Source: Pantoea sp. A4 (lineage in GTDB: Bacteria > Pseudomonadota > Gammaproteobacteria > Enterobacterales > Enterobacteriaceae). Taken from it: a DNA stretch of 64,000 bases. The notes under the pieces were generated by a model that saw only the letters and a program-made list of their open reading frames with translations, did no database searches and was not told the DNA's origin. Position numbers and translations under genes: made by a program. Location: positions 98,891 to 162,890 of the forward strand of contig NZ_ALXE01000020.1 in assembly GCF_000295955.2 (NCBI RefSeq). The letters are read 5' to 3'. This document shows, in pieces, positions 45,164 through 55,438 of this stretch (positions are counted from its first letter, which is position 1; each line of letters starts with the position of its first letter).

Positions 45164-45210
45164 CAGTAGCGCTAAAACCCGTTATTTATCATTTAGTTGA
45201 TCTACCCTAT

Positions 45211-45244
45211 CCGCCGCCTGTGCAAATGGCTGAACAGGCGGCGG
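45211..45244 (+). terminator. Hairpin after the Cir-like receptor gene
   Basis: Perfect 11-base arms CCGCCGCCTGT and ACAGGCGGCGG with a 12-base loop, 48 bases after the stop. It has no U-tract, so it may be a stabilising or attenuating stem rather than an intrinsic terminator. Confidence 0.5.
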
Positions 45245-45524
45245 GTAAGTAGGGCAAACCCGGCTTTTAAAACCAAAAACGTGATGTCCCGCTAAATAAG
45301 AACATATTTTTTAGATCCCAGGCTCCCCGTCTGTGATAGAAACCTTTCCATGGTCTACACTAACCCCATCTCAAAATATCCTTTTGCCTGAAAAAATCCT
45401 GGCCTTGAGCGCCTGAGTTATCGACCAGCACCTACATGGATTACCCACAAAAATAACGATTGATATACCACGTAGTCCTTAGCTGGATTGCCAGTAAGTC
45501 AGTTATTTACCCGGAGAATGGAGC

Positions 45525-46478
45525 ATGATTTTATCTATTATTGTTCCTGTTTTTAATGAAGAGTCCAGTATCCCTCTATTTATTAATGAGGTGCGAAGTC
45601 TGTCCGAGATCTATGATCAATTTTCCGTTGAAATAATTTTCATCAATGATGGCAGCACTGACAAAACCACCGATGTCATCCGTGAAATAAAACCTAATAA
45701 TGATACTATTACCCTGATTAATTTCAGTCGGAATTTTGGTAAAGAAGCTGCGTTGTTTGCTGGGCTAGAGTTCTCTTCTGGCGATGCTGTTATCCCTATG
45801 GATGTTGATTTACAGGACCCTGTGTGCATTATTCCTGAAATGATAAAGCATTGGCAGCAGGGCGCTGATGTGGTACTCGCAAAGCGGACTGACCGCAGCA
45901 CTGACGGCGTGATTAAAAAAATCTGCGCCAATGGTTACTATTTTATTTACAACCTCCTGACAAGAAATAAAATAGAGAGCAATGCGGGTGACTATCGGCT
46001 TCTGTCAAGGAAAACAGTAGACAGAATTATTAGCTTACCCGAGAGTTCGCTGTTCATGAAAGGACTTATGTCGTGGGTGGGGGGTAAGACAGCGGTTGTG
46101 GAATACAGCAGGCCAAAAAGAAAGAGTGGGCATTCAAAATTTAACGGTTGGCGACTCTGGAATTTCGCGCTTGATGGCATCACTTCGTTTTCAACCCTTC
46201 CGTTAAGAATATGGACATATATAGGACTGGCTATCTCCATGCTGTCTTTACTCTATGGCGTGTGGATAATTATCTCAAACTTAACCTGGGGAAATAACGT
46301 ACCAGGCTATTCTTCTTTAATGGTTGCTATTCTTTTCCTGGGCGGGGTGCAACTGATAGGGATTGGTGTGATGGGCGAGTATATAGGCCGTATTTTTATG
46401 GAGTCCAAGCACAGGCCAAAGTATATACTGGAAGAAATACATGGTTCTAAGAAAACATTTAAAAGTGATGCTAAATGA
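45525..46478 (+). CDS. gtrB: GtrB-like polyprenyl-phosphate glucosyltransferase
   Basis: 317 residues. A GT2-family catalytic domain ([57 protein letters not shown]) is followed by two C-terminal membrane spans (about 230-300). GtrB moves glucose from UDP-glucose to undecaprenyl phosphate on the inner leaflet. GGAG stands seven bases before the ATG. The next gene overlaps its stop. The upstream 361 bases hold two GATC sites but no clear OxyR/Dam switch. The partner flippase gtrA is absent. AT-rich base use suggests transfer. Confidence 0.92.
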   Translation: MILSIIVPVFNEESSIPLFINEVRSLSEIYDQFSVEIIFINDGSTDKTTDVIREIKPNNDTITLINFSRNFGKEAALFAGLEFSSGDAVIPMDVDLQDPVCIIPEMIKHWQQGADVVLAKRTDRSTDGVIKKICANGYYFIYNLLTRNKIESNAGDYRLLSRKTVDRIISLPESSLFMKGLMSWVGGKTAVVEYSRPKRKSGHSKFNGWRLWNFALDGITSFSTLPLRIWTYIGLAISMLSLLYGVWIIISNLTWGNNVPGYSSLMVAILFLGGVQLIGIGVMGEYIGRIFMESKHRPKYILEEIHGSKKTFKSDAK

Positions 46479-48007
46479 TGAAAAATGAACTGGATTCATT
46501 GACGTATAATAATGACCTGAGAGTTCTAAAAGTAAACTTCCTCATTGTGATTATATTTTCTCTGGTGGTCACTTCTCCCATCATTACCGGGAATATATAC
46601 TACGTTGATGACTATTACAGGTTATTAAATGGTAGCGTGCGTTACTGGTTTTTCAATGGACGACCGCTTGCGGTTTTTCTGACATGGATACTCGATTTTT
46701 CCTCCCTGACTACTGATACATCGCCTTTGCCTCTTTTGATTGGATTGATGTCTTGTTCCATGCTTCTCGTTCTCAGCTTCAGAAAGTTACCTGATATGAC
46801 TGATAGTCTGCGTATACTACTCAGTTTATCCGTAATAATCAGTCCTTTTCTGGCTCAGGGAATGTTGTATACTTTCGATGCTATGGCGATATTGATCTCG
46901 GCAGGATTAGCCATCTATGCTATTACAATCATAATAAAGTTTGATTTCATAACGGGTATGGTGGGCTTTCTACTGCTGGTATCCACGTTATGCCTGTATC
47001 AGCCATCTATAAACTACAGTGTTATGATAATATTAATCTTATTCACTGTTCATTATAAAGAGGTTAACGCACTTAAACAGTTGGTGATGCGCTTTGGTGT
47101 GCTTTTATTAAGTTTGGGTTTTTATAAAATGCTTATCATTCCATTATCAGGCATGGATGCACTCAGTTTACACCGAGGGGAATTGATACCTTTCAGTGTC
47201 ACTGGATTGTTGCATTTATATGATAATTGTATCTCCGCGTTTAGCAGTGTAAATCTGGCATTTCCAGGTCTAATTAAAATCCCCGTTTTTACTTTATTTT
47301 TATCAGGTGTCATTTCCTGCGTGCTGATCTCAGGGGGATTAATCAAAGATAGAAAATACATTCATAGCTTAATCATTCTGGTCAGCCCATGCGTGATACT
47401 CATTTTTATTCCGGGATTCCTTCTGCTTTTGGATAATGCCACCTTTGACCCAAGGGTGCTGGGCGCATTTTCCACGGCTATTATTTTCTTTTCTTGTGTC
47501 AGCTATTACACAATTGCACCGTTAAGAAAAATACTTTTTATTAGTTTGGTGCTCTATGTGATCTTTTCCGCAGTCTTTATGACGACTTTATTTCGTGCTG
47601 CCGTTAATCAAACCCGATTCACTGATGATGTATTGATCAGCATAAGAAACTCGCTCTCACTTTATCCAGAAGGGTCATTTACAGGCATTAGCTTTGTTGG
47701 GGCGCTCCCTTACTCACCGGACATTTTGCCTGCCCTACGCCGTTATCCCTACCTGATTAAATACTTCACACCTGCACTGACAGAGAACAATGAATTCAGG
47801 TATTACGGCCCAGCCAAAAGAATTATGCTCTATGCACATTTGTATCCGACGACTCAGGCAATGAGAGAGTTCGTGCCCAGTGAAAAGCTGGTCTCTGGAT
47901 GCATTTACCATCTCTATAAGTATGAAAGTATTGTTGTTGTGAATTTCAAGATGCCAGCATGTGATATACCACAACAATATGTACACCTGGCTCCGCAGGT
48001 AAAATAG
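46475..48007 (+). CDS. GtrII-type integral membrane glucosyltransferase
   Basis: 510 residues, about ten membrane spans. An acidic pair in a [12 protein letters not shown] segment after the first span is typical of GT-C-fold glucosyltransferases that decorate O-antigen from lipid-linked glucose. The Gtr serotype-conversion genes have this order, with a strain-specific third gene. It starts within the gtrB stop (ATGATG at 46475/46478). It is more AT-rich than its surroundings. The acceptor sugar cannot be predicted. Confidence 0.82.
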   Translation: MMKNELDSLTYNNDLRVLKVNFLIVIIFSLVVTSPIITGNIYYVDDYYRLLNGSVRYWFFNGRPLAVFLTWILDFSSLTTDTSPLPLLIGLMSCSMLLVLSFRKLPDMTDSLRILLSLSVIISPFLAQGMLYTFDAMAILISAGLAIYAITIIIKFDFITGMVGFLLLVSTLCLYQPSINYSVMIILILFTVHYKEVNALKQLVMRFGVLLLSLGFYKMLIIPLSGMDALSLHRGELIPFSVTGLLHLYDNCISAFSSVNLAFPGLIKIPVFTLFLSGVISCVLISGGLIKDRKYIHSLIILVSPCVILIFIPGFLLLLDNATFDPRVLGAFSTAIIFFSCVSYYTIAPLRKILFISLVLYVIFSAVFMTTLFRAAVNQTRFTDDVLISIRNSLSLYPEGSFTGISFVGALPYSPDILPALRRYPYLIKYFTPALTENNEFRYYGPAKRIMLYAHLYPTTQAMREFVPSEKLVSGCIYHLYKYESIVVVNFKMPACDIPQQYVHLAPQVK

Positions 48008-48046
48008 CCACTTAGACTGTCATCAAAGTAAGACGAAGTTTATATT

Positions 48047-48077
48047 CAGTCTACTCCGCTTACGCTGGAGTAGACTG
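48047..48077. repeat. Stem-loop downstream of the glucosyltransferase gene
   Basis: Perfect 11-base arms CAGTCTACTCC and GGAGTAGACTG with a nine-base loop, no U-tract. Confidence 0.5.
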
Positions 48078-48093
48078 GCAAGAACAATATCTT

Positions 48094-48113
48094 AGCCCCA
48101 CCATGGTGGGGCT
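48094..48113. terminator. Palindromic terminator between convergent genes
   Basis: The 20-base palindrome AGCCCCACCATGGTGGGGCT lies between the glucosyltransferase and aldehyde dehydrogenase genes, flanked by CTT and TAA; it probably serves both strands. Confidence 0.6.
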
Positions 48114-48123
48114 TAATCTGCGA

Positions 48124-49536
48124 TTAGCCTTGTAACAACGCACTGGCCGCAATCAGCTTATCCTGATAGGGCGCGCGCAAACGCAGATTTGTTGTGCCGG
48201 CCGCATCCTGAATCACCACTGGTTTTGCATGACTAAAACGGCGGAAGCCATGAACACCGTGATAAGCACCGATGCCAGAAGCACCTACACCACCGAAAGG
48301 CAGACTATCCAGCGAGGCATGAGTCATGACATCGTTGATCACCAGTGCCCCGGAAGTGGTCTGGTTTGCCATCTGTTTCTGACGAATCTCATCATAGCCA
48401 AAATAGTAGGCTGCCAGTGGACGCGGGTGCGCATTAATGTAATTGATTGCTTCTTTCACATCGGCAGAATAGGTTTTAATCGGCAGCAATGGCCCAAAGA
48501 TCTCTTCCTGCATTACGCCCATGTCATCATTAGCGTCCAAAATCAGATGCGGGGCTATTTTACGGCTCAGCGCATCAAAATCAGGTTCTCCAGCAGGGGC
48601 CAGACTCACCACCCGAGCACCTTTAGCCCGCGCATCCTCTATCAGCTTAATCAATCTCTCATAGTGACGGTCACTCACGATCGCGGTGTAATCACTGTTC
48701 TCTTGCAGGGTTGGAAAAGCCTGCTGCATAAACGCTTGTGCGTGTTGTACAAATGCCGCCTGAGCTGCGGCTGGGAGCATCAGGTAATCCGGAGAGATGC
48801 AAATTTGTCCGGCATTAAACGTCTTGATGGTCATCGTCCTGGCTGCTGCGAGGGCAACATCCGCATCTGAATCCAACACGACAGGTGACTTGCCACCCAG
48901 TTCCAACGTGACAGGCACCAGGTTTTCTGCCGCTGCACGCATAACATGTTTACCCACGGCGGTACTGCCGGTGAAGACCAGATGATCAAATGGCAGGGCG
49001 CTGAAAGCCTGACCAACGGCAGCATCACCTAACACCACGGTAAGTTCTCTGGCATCAAAGTAGCGCGGGACCAGCTCAGCCAGTAATTGAGACGTATGCG
49101 GTGTGAGCTCAGAAGGTTTGAGCATCGCACTGTTACCGGCAGCAAAAACACCCGCCAGCGGGCCGAATGCGAGGTTAATCGGGAAGTTCCACGGGCTGAT
49201 AATACCCACTACGCCCAGCGGCTGCGATTCAATCCACGCCTGCATACCTTCAACAGGCACTTCTGCGACTTCCGGTTGCATCCACGCTTCAAGATTCTCT
49301 GCCGAGTGCTGCAACATATTCATGGTAGTCAGTAAGTCAGCGGCCAGGGTTTGATAGGCACTGCGATGACCAAAGTCAGCATTAATGGCCGCGTTTATAA
49401 CCTCATGATTATCACGAATCAGCGCAATACTACGCTGTAAACGATCGCGACGAAGTGCTACTGAAGCGGGGCCAGCCTGCAAATGTGCCTGCTTCATTGC
49501 ATGTAAAACCTGTTGTAACTCTTGCTGATGCGACAT
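48124..49536 (-). CDS. Aldehyde dehydrogenase, coniferyl-aldehyde (CalB) type
   Basis: 470 residues, the shorter class-3/CalB-like form. The catalytic Glu is in LELGGKSPVV, the catalytic Cys in FNAGQICISPDYLM, and the cofactor region in GIISPWNFPINLAFG. LPFGGVGASGIGAYHG is the usual C-terminal signature. It oxidises aldehydes, possibly aromatic plant-derived ones such as coniferaldehyde, with NAD(P). The LysR gene at 49640 is divergent 103 bases away and is the probable regulator. Confidence 0.9.
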   Translation of the reverse strand: MSHQQELQQVLHAMKQAHLQAGPASVALRRDRLQRSIALIRDNHEVINAAINADFGHRSAYQTLAADLLTTMNMLQHSAENLEAWMQPEVAEVPVEGMQAWIESQPLGVVGIISPWNFPINLAFGPLAGVFAAGNSAMLKPSELTPHTSQLLAELVPRYFDARELTVVLGDAAVGQAFSALPFDHLVFTGSTAVGKHVMRAAAENLVPVTLELGGKSPVVLDSDADVALAAARTMTIKTFNAGQICISPDYLMLPAAAQAAFVQHAQAFMQQAFPTLQENSDYTAIVSDRHYERLIKLIEDARAKGARVVSLAPAGEPDFDALSRKIAPHLILDANDDMGVMQEEIFGPLLPIKTYSADVKEAINYINAHPRPLAAYYFGYDEIRQKQMANQTTSGALVINDVMTHASLDSLPFGGVGASGIGAYHGVHGFRRFSHAKPVVIQDAAGTTNLRLRAPYQDKLIAASALLQG

Positions 49537-49639
49537 GATTTTTACCTGTCTGATTGCGATACAGGAAGCTTACGCGCACTGGTCTTCTGGCGCTAACAAG
49601 GCTATTTTAGTAGGGGTATAAATAAATTTATGGGTCGAT

Positions 49640-50539
49640 ATGTCTCTGGTTCGCTTACGTACATTTATCGAAGTTTATCGCCAGCGCTCTATCTCTGCCG
49701 CGGCAAGAGCCCTGAATCTGACTCAGCCCGCTGTTTCGCAGCATATCAACGGGCTGGAAGTGGCGCTGGGACGCCCGCTGTTTGAGCGACAGGTGCATGG
49801 TGTCGTGCCGACTGCGGCGGCTGATGATTTGGCGGCCGATATTGGTAGCTCACTGGATGTTGCAGAGTCTGCACTCTCATCCGCCCGGGCACGATCGATG
49901 GATGTTAGCGGCACGCTGCAAATCATTGGCCACGCCGATTTCATGGCGGAAAAACTGTCAGGCGAGTTATTGCCCCTGTTAGAGAGCGGTATCCGCGTTC
50001 ATATGCATACCGGAGATGGCTCATTAGTTGCTCAAATGGTGCTGGAAGGCCATTGTGATTTAGGCATCACTGCCCACCCAATAACTGATGAACGCTTAAA
50101 GGGGGAGGTGATCTTTCGCGATCGGGTGATTGCTGTCGCCTCACCTCAGGTTGCACATCGGTTGCAGCAGGCAACTGATTTTGCCAACGGATTAATCAAT
50201 GAGCCACTGTTGGCTTATGATCTCAAACTCTCATTGATCGACCACTGGCTGGACAAAAACCGTATTCGCTATAAAACATTGCTGCCTGCTGTGGTAGGGC
50301 AAGATCTGCGTGGACAGCGTAGTCTGTTGTGTCGTGGATTTGGCTGGACGGTAATGCCCGAATTTCTTTGTCGCGAGCAAATAGCACAGGGCGACCTGGT
50401 AGAGCTGCCTGCTCCCGTGGGTGATACTGAAATCCGCTACCATCTGTTGTGGCTGCCCAGTGCACTGCGCCAACCGCGTATCGCGCATGCCAGGCAGATT
50501 TTAATACAGCAATTAAAATCCTCCACAGCAGATGCCTGA
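49640..50539 (+). CDS. LysR-family regulator
   Basis: 299 residues. The N-terminal helix-turn-helix (FIEVYRQRSISAAARALNLT, then QPAVSQHINGLEVALGRPLF) is followed by an effector domain ending with SLLCRGFGWTVMPEFLC. Divergent from the aldehyde dehydrogenase gene, which it probably controls; no clear operator was identified in the 103-base gap. The effector is unknown. Confidence 0.9.
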   Translation: MSLVRLRTFIEVYRQRSISAAARALNLTQPAVSQHINGLEVALGRPLFERQVHGVVPTAAADDLAADIGSSLDVAESALSSARARSMDVSGTLQIIGHADFMAEKLSGELLPLLESGIRVHMHTGDGSLVAQMVLEGHCDLGITAHPITDERLKGEVIFRDRVIAVASPQVAHRLQQATDFANGLINEPLLAYDLKLSLIDHWLDKNRIRYKTLLPAVVGQDLRGQRSLLCRGFGWTVMPEFLCREQIAQGDLVELPAPVGDTEIRYHLLWLPSALRQPRIAHARQILIQQLKSSTADA

Positions 50540-50727
50540 TTTAGTGGAATTATAAGCTATTTAATGATAACGGCATTAAATAGCTCAATCAGTTATTAAA
50601 GTATTAACAAATATGAATGAAAATTCATTACCCTTAGAAATAATAATGGCATCGATTTTTTTGCAGTGCGAATTTAAAGATATTACACCCGCACAATTAA
50701 ATAATTATTAAACCCTGACGTTGTAAT

Positions 50728-50742
50728 CAATAATCATTCTCG
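50728..50742 (+). promoter_or_regulatory. Weak Fur-like box upstream of fepA
   Basis: CAATAATCATTCTCG matches the 7-1-7 consensus at 10 of 14 positions; the right half ATAATCATTCTC is nearly perfect. It lies 56-70 bases before the fepA start. Confidence 0.55.
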
Positions 50743-50797
50743 TTATAGTGCGTTTTTTCATTTTTCTTACAATCACAGGCAGGTGATTAATACCCTT

Positions 50798-53098
50798 ATG
50801 AAAATTGCAACTAAATACAGCTTACTGGCTTCGCTTATCGCCTGTAATCTCGGGATGTCTCTGGCATTGGCCGCTGATACCAGCACTGAATCAAAAACCA
50901 CTAAAGTTAATAACGACGAAAAACAGCAGACCCAACCCCTGACGGTAAGTGATGAAAAAAGCAGTGGCGAAAATGAAATGGTAGTCACTGCGAGGGAACA
51001 AACACTCCAGGCTCCTGGCGTTTCGATTATCGACAGTCAGGCAATCAAAAAGCACCCTATTCAGCGCGATCTCTCTGAAATTATTCGCACCATGCCCGGT
51101 GTCAACCTGACGGGTAACTCCAACAGTGGCCAACGGGGTAATAACCGTCAGATCGATATTCGCGGTATGGGCCCGGAAAACACCCTGATCATGATTGATG
51201 GTATGCCGGTCAGTAGCCGTAACTCAGTCCGTTATGGCTGGAGTGACGAGCGTGACACGCGCGGTGATACCAACTGGGTGCCACCAGAAATGATTGATCG
51301 TATTGAAGTTATTCGTGGTCCTGCTGCGGCCATGTATGGCAGTGGTGCGATGGGTGGTGTCATCAACATCATTACTAAACCGGCGGAAAAGGCATGGCAC
51401 GGAAGTTTTAACACTTACTTCAATGCGCCGGAGCACAAACAAGAAGGCGCAACCAAACGCTATAATGCCAGCGTAAGCGGTGCGTTAACGGATAATCTGA
51501 CGCTGCGCTTATATGGCAACTGGAATAAAACCCAGGCCGATGGTGAGAATATCAATGCAGGCCATACAGCAGGGCGAACCGGCACCTACGCGGGAACATT
51601 ACCTTCAGGCCGTGAAGGTTTTATCAATAAAGATATCAATGCGGTATTACATTGGGAATTTATCCCACGCCAGGCGCTGGAGCTAGGATTAGGCTATAGC
51701 CGCCAGGGTAACTTGTATGCGGGTGATACGCAAAACACCAACAGTAATGCGCTGGTGAAGGCCAATTATGGCAAAGAAACCAATATTTTATATCGCCAAA
51801 CGTTAAGCCTGAAATATACCGGCGCATGGGATAACGGTATCACCACCAATAACTACATTCAGTTTGAGAAGACGCGAAATACCCGAATGAATGAAGGGTT
51901 ATCTGGCGGCATTGCCGGTATCTTCAGTAGTACCAATGAAGGCTTCTCCACCATCAATCTGAATGACACCAATCTGCATTCTGAAGTGAATATTCCGTTC
52001 GATCTCTGGGTCAGTCAAAATGTGACCTTCGGTGCGGAGTTTAATCATCAAACCATGAAAGACCCGACGTCAAATACCGAGGCCACCTCTGGCGGATCTG
52101 TCCCAGGGATTTCCGATACGGGACGCAGCAAATACAGCTCAGCAGATATCTACGGCGTTTATGCTGAAGACAATATCGACCTGACTGACAGCACCCGCCT
52201 GACGCCAGGATTGCGCTACAACCACCAGAGTATGAGCGGTGGTGACTTCAGTCCGGCACTCAACCTTTCGCAAGAGTTGGGTAACGACTTCACGCTGAAG
52301 CTCGGGATTGCACGCGCCTGGAAAGCGCCGAACCTTTATCAGACTAACCCTAACTACCTGCTGTACAGCAAGGGGCAGGGCTGTTACGCCAGTTCTGGTG
52401 CCTGCTATCTGCAAGGGAACCGTGATCTGAAGGCTGAAACCAGCATCAATAAAGAGATCGGCATTGAGTATAAACACGAGGATGTGCAGGCCGGCCTGAC
52501 CTGGTATCGCAACGATTACCGCAACAAGATTGAGGGTGGTTACTCGGCGGTTGGTCAGACTACTTCCGGTACCGACATTTATAAATGGGAAAACGTGCCA
52601 AAAGCGTTGGTGCAGGGGATCGAAGGTACGCTGAACTTCCCAATCAGTGATACCGTGACCATTAATAACAACTTCACCTACAACATTGAGAATAAGAACA
52701 AAACCACCGGGGATTATCTGTCGATCATTCCGAAGTTTACCATCAACTCAACGCTGGACTGGCAGGCGACTAACGATCTCGCAGTTCAGGGAACGATGAC
52801 CTGGTACGGTAAACAAAAACCGAAAAAATACAATTACAAAGGTGAGCCAACGTCTGGCAGTGAGACCCGCCAGGTTACGCCTTACGTACTGTTTGGTGCC
52901 AGTGCAACCTACACCATCAACAAAAATGTCGACCTGACCGCCGGTATCGATAACCTGCTGGATGAACGTCACTACCGTGCCGGTAACGCACAAACCACCG
53001 GTAATGCAACCACCGGTGCCTATCTGTATGGTGCGGGTGCATATACCTATAACGAACCAGGCCGCACCTATTATATGGAGCTGGGTGTGCATTTCTGA
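50798..53098 (+). CDS. fepA: FepA, ferric enterobactin outer-membrane receptor
   Basis: 766 residues from the ATG at 50798; a GTG at 50783 is less likely. The match to enteric FepA is strong: TonB box EMVVTARE, LQAPGVSII, SEIIRTMPGVNLTGNSNSGQ, RGNNRQIDIRGMGPENTL and the external cysteine loop GQGCYASSGACYLQGN. It ends with TYNEPGRTYYMELGVHF. It imports ferric enterobactin with TonB energy. The usual enteric neighbours fes and entF are missing, so the gene is displaced or duplicated. Followed by a strong hairpin. Confidence 0.93.
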   Translation: MKIATKYSLLASLIACNLGMSLALAADTSTESKTTKVNNDEKQQTQPLTVSDEKSSGENEMVVTAREQTLQAPGVSIIDSQAIKKHPIQRDLSEIIRTMPGVNLTGNSNSGQRGNNRQIDIRGMGPENTLIMIDGMPVSSRNSVRYGWSDERDTRGDTNWVPPEMIDRIEVIRGPAAAMYGSGAMGGVINIITKPAEKAWHGSFNTYFNAPEHKQEGATKRYNASVSGALTDNLTLRLYGNWNKTQADGENINAGHTAGRTGTYAGTLPSGREGFINKDINAVLHWEFIPRQALELGLGYSRQGNLYAGDTQNTNSNALVKANYGKETNILYRQTLSLKYTGAWDNGITTNNYIQFEKTRNTRMNEGLSGGIAGIFSSTNEGFSTINLNDTNLHSEVNIPFDLWVSQNVTFGAEFNHQTMKDPTSNTEATSGGSVPGISDTGRSKYSSADIYGVYAEDNIDLTDSTRLTPGLRYNHQSMSGGDFSPALNLSQELGNDFTLKLGIARAWKAPNLYQTNPNYLLYSKGQGCYASSGACYLQGNRDLKAETSINKEIGIEYKHEDVQAGLTWYRNDYRNKIEGGYSAVGQTTSGTDIYKWENVPKALVQGIEGTLNFPISDTVTINNNFTYNIENKNKTTGDYLSIIPKFTINSTLDWQATNDLAVQGTMTWYGKQKPKKYNYKGEPTSGSETRQVTPYVLFGASATYTINKNVDLTAGIDNLLDERHYRAGNAQTTGNATTGAYLYGAGAYTYNEPGRTYYMELGVHF

Positions 53099-53114
53099 TA
53101 GTTCGAATGACTCT

Positions 53115-53140
53115 GCTGCAGGTGTTCGATCACCTGCAGC
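53115..53140 (+). terminator. Terminator of fepA
   Basis: Perfect ten-base arms GCTGCAGGTG and CACCTGCAGC with a six-base loop, 17 bases after the stop; followed by CCTTTCC. Confidence 0.7.
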
Positions 53141-53694
53141 CCTTTCCATAGCCCCGCCATTCTCACATCCTAAGCGTCAAATAATTGCCACTTCAGGCTG
53201 AAAGCGTCCGCAAGGCTTAACTCCCTTATTAAGGCATGTTTTCGTGATTTTTAGTGGTAGATAGCGCCTTTATCCCTCCAGACTCCAGGATCAATGTCAG
53301 GATCAAGTCACGAACAAAACTCCCTAAACTAATATAATTGTGTTTATATTAGTTTATAAATACAGAGTGTTGGGCCGTAACGGCGTGAGGATCTCACTGA
53401 GATCGATCAGTCTGGAGAGAGGGCGTTCAAAAATAGCCGGTTCTGGGCGAAGTAAATGTTCAAAATACCGGCAGCGCCTGGCGAATTCTGCTGGGTAATC
53501 CCCCTGATAAAATCTCAGAATTCACGTAGCGCGATCATCATCAATCGCACATTTTGTCAGCATCATGAATACAGAATCGCCATACCAGGCCATGATTAAC
53601 AGAGTTGCCATTTATTCTACAATCCCGCCTCGCATTCGCAGGTACATTATCTGCCAGTGAGGGTAGTTTCATTTCTTATTGAGTTGAAGTGTTC
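53141..53694. other. Gene-empty stretch with an orphan palindrome
   Basis: About 550 bases with no credible gene. The only strong structure is a perfect 12-base inverted repeat, AAACTAATATAA (53326-53337) and TTATATTAGTTT (53344-53355). It looks like an operator whose gene has been lost or is unrecognised. The next gene is a truncated LysR fragment, which suggests a deletion-prone site. Confidence 0.55.
53326..53355. promoter_or_regulatory. Orphan 12-base inverted repeat, operator-like
   Basis: AAACTAATATAA and TTATATTAGTTT with a six-base spacer TTGTGT. Size and symmetry suit a TetR-type operator; no matching gene is adjacent. Confidence 0.6.
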
Positions 53695-53964
53695 ATGCGT
53701 ACAACCGATCATCTTGGCGGCATTTCCGCTTTTGTAACGACTGCTCAGTCAGGTAGCTTTACTGCTGCTGCGGAGCGTCTTGGTTTGACCAAATCCGCCG
53801 TAGGGAAGAGTGTTGGCAGACTGGAAGATCGCCTGGGCTTAAAGTTATTTCAACGCTCAACCCGCACGCTAAGTTTAACGCCAAATGGCGAACGCTTCTT
53901 ACTGAGCTGTCAGAGTGCAATTGAAACACTGGTTCAGGCAGCGGCCGACGGCTTGCTCGATTAG
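53695..53964 (+). pseudogene. Truncated LysR-family gene (DNA-binding domain only)
   Basis: 89 residues from the ATG at 53695 (GTG at 53689 also possible). It keeps the complete winged helix (FVTTAQSGSFTAAAERLGLT, KSAVGKSVGRLEDRLGLKLF) and the start of the linker helix, then ends after QAAADGLLD. The roughly 200-residue effector domain is missing. Its last four bases overlap the 3' end of the convergent MFS gene. It is probably a deletion remnant, though a short DNA-binding protein could still act as a competitor. Confidence 0.8.
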
Positions 53965-55028
53965 ATGGAGGTTTCTTCTTGTAACGCCACACTGCTGGAA
54001 CCAGCGCGATGTTTAATCGCGATGGTGAAGAAAGCTAACAGGGCAAAGATGGCACTGCTGATCACCACTGAATGGGTGCCAAGATGCGCAATAAACCAGC
54101 CGCCTGTTAACGATCCTACGGTAATCCCGAGGTTTGAAAATGACATATACAGACTGTTAGCAAATTCAGGCGCTTCATGTGCTTCACGCATTAGCCAGCT
54201 CTGGCTAATGACCAGCCCTGAAGAGTGGAACGCCCCCCAGAATACAATCAATAATGACATCGCAAAGAGAGAGAAGCCTAACCCCCACACTAAGGCGAAT
54301 ACTAAAATATAGAACAGGGGATAGAGATGGGTAGTTTTAACCAGATTTTTTTGCAGCAGACTGCTAAAAATAAAGTTACCTATAAACCCGCACACACCAA
54401 ATAAAATCAACATAGCACTAATTAAATTATTATTCAGTGCGGTTACTTTTTCCAGGTAATCCGCGACATAACTGAAGCTGGAGAACATGGCCGCAAATAC
54501 AAATGTCACGGTCGCGATGGTTAACCACAGCTTGCCTTTACGCAGTACCGAAAGCTGACTTTTAAATGACATTTTTTGTGTTGCTGGCATTGAGGGCATC
54601 ATGAAAATTACGCCAGTTAATGCCAGCGCACAGGCGGCGGCATGTTTCTCTGCGGGTACAGAATTTGCGGCAACCACTAAAGCAACGGCAAAAAATACCG
54701 CATGGGCTAAAGCGGGTAGCACGCGAAATGCCAGGTTCAGATGGAAAGAAGAGCTGGTGGCGTAAGTCAGGTTTGAAATTATAAACACCACTAATATGGT
54801 CAGCATGACGGTCTTTTTATTAAAACCTGACAGCATTAAGGTAATAAAAGGCCCGGTAGCGGCCACCACCAACGCGTAAATGCTAACGAGAAATCCGACC
54901 TGCGCCGGAGTGACATTAAGTTGAGAAACCAGTTTCGGTAATAAGCCAATAATTGCTATTTCAGTTGTGATAACGCCGAACACTGCTACTGATAACGCCA
55001 GTAACAGCAGTGAGCTATTTTTCTGCAC
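53961..55028 (-). pseudogene. DHA1-type MFS exporter gene with an in-frame internal deletion
   Basis: 355 residues against about 395-400 for the family. The N-terminal part is normal (FGVITTEIAIIGLLPKLVSQ, VFFAVALVVAANSVPAEKHA), then the text jumps from AAACALALTG to VIFMMPSMPATQKM. Members of this family normally have about 40 residues between these points, comprising the fifth membrane span and part of the sixth. The frame is kept and the C-terminus is complete. Transport activity is doubtful. Together with the neighbouring LysR fragment it points to loss of a regulator-exporter pair. Confidence 0.7.
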
Positions 55029-55438
55029 AGGATCACCATTAATAAATGATTATAAAATTCACATGCGGCATTTGCCGTTGAGATATTGTGAAAGTATTTA
55101 TGCCTTGAGTGAATAGGGTTTTCGGCGTTACTGAGTAGCTATAAATTCTACAATTGATTTAAAATCGCTGTGGTTGTGGTGATTTTTTAGCTTGGTGGAA
55201 TGCCTGTAACATCACCAATAATTCTCAGATATTTATCGTTCCCCTTCCTGGTGGTTTACTGATGCTCGTCCATTCCATGAGCACGCGTTACCAATAATGC
55301 TGTCATCCTGAAGCTCCTTCGAGGCCAGGGCCAATAATCTTCAAACTGTGATCCAGACAGAGGAATCCTTTTTTGTAATCGATTACTTTATGGGTCGAAA
55401 AGAAATGTAATCGATTACTTTGTTGGTGAGAGGCCACT
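55029..55438. other. Regulatory region of the sugar operon
   Basis: About 410 bases. The part near 55029-55200 is AT-rich and probably holds the MFS promoter on the minus strand. The right side carries two LacI-type operators just before the symporter gene. No gene is seen. Confidence 0.6.
55375..55418. promoter_or_regulatory. Two LacI-type operators before the symporter gene
   Basis: Two identical palindromes GTAATCGATTAC at 55375-55386 and 55407-55418, centres 32 bases apart, the second ending 20 bases before the ATG. The same palindrome occurs twice upstream of the gene at 59991, and a LacI-family gene lies between. Confidence 0.88.

Noticed and set aside
45164..45524. Dam/OxyR phase-variation switch before the gtr genes
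   Set aside because: Only two isolated GATC sites are seen, not the clustered GATC and OxyR arrangement of known phase-variable gtr promoters.
48229..48870. 213-codon open frame on the plus strand
   Set aside because: Antisense to the aldehyde dehydrogenase, with no independent support.
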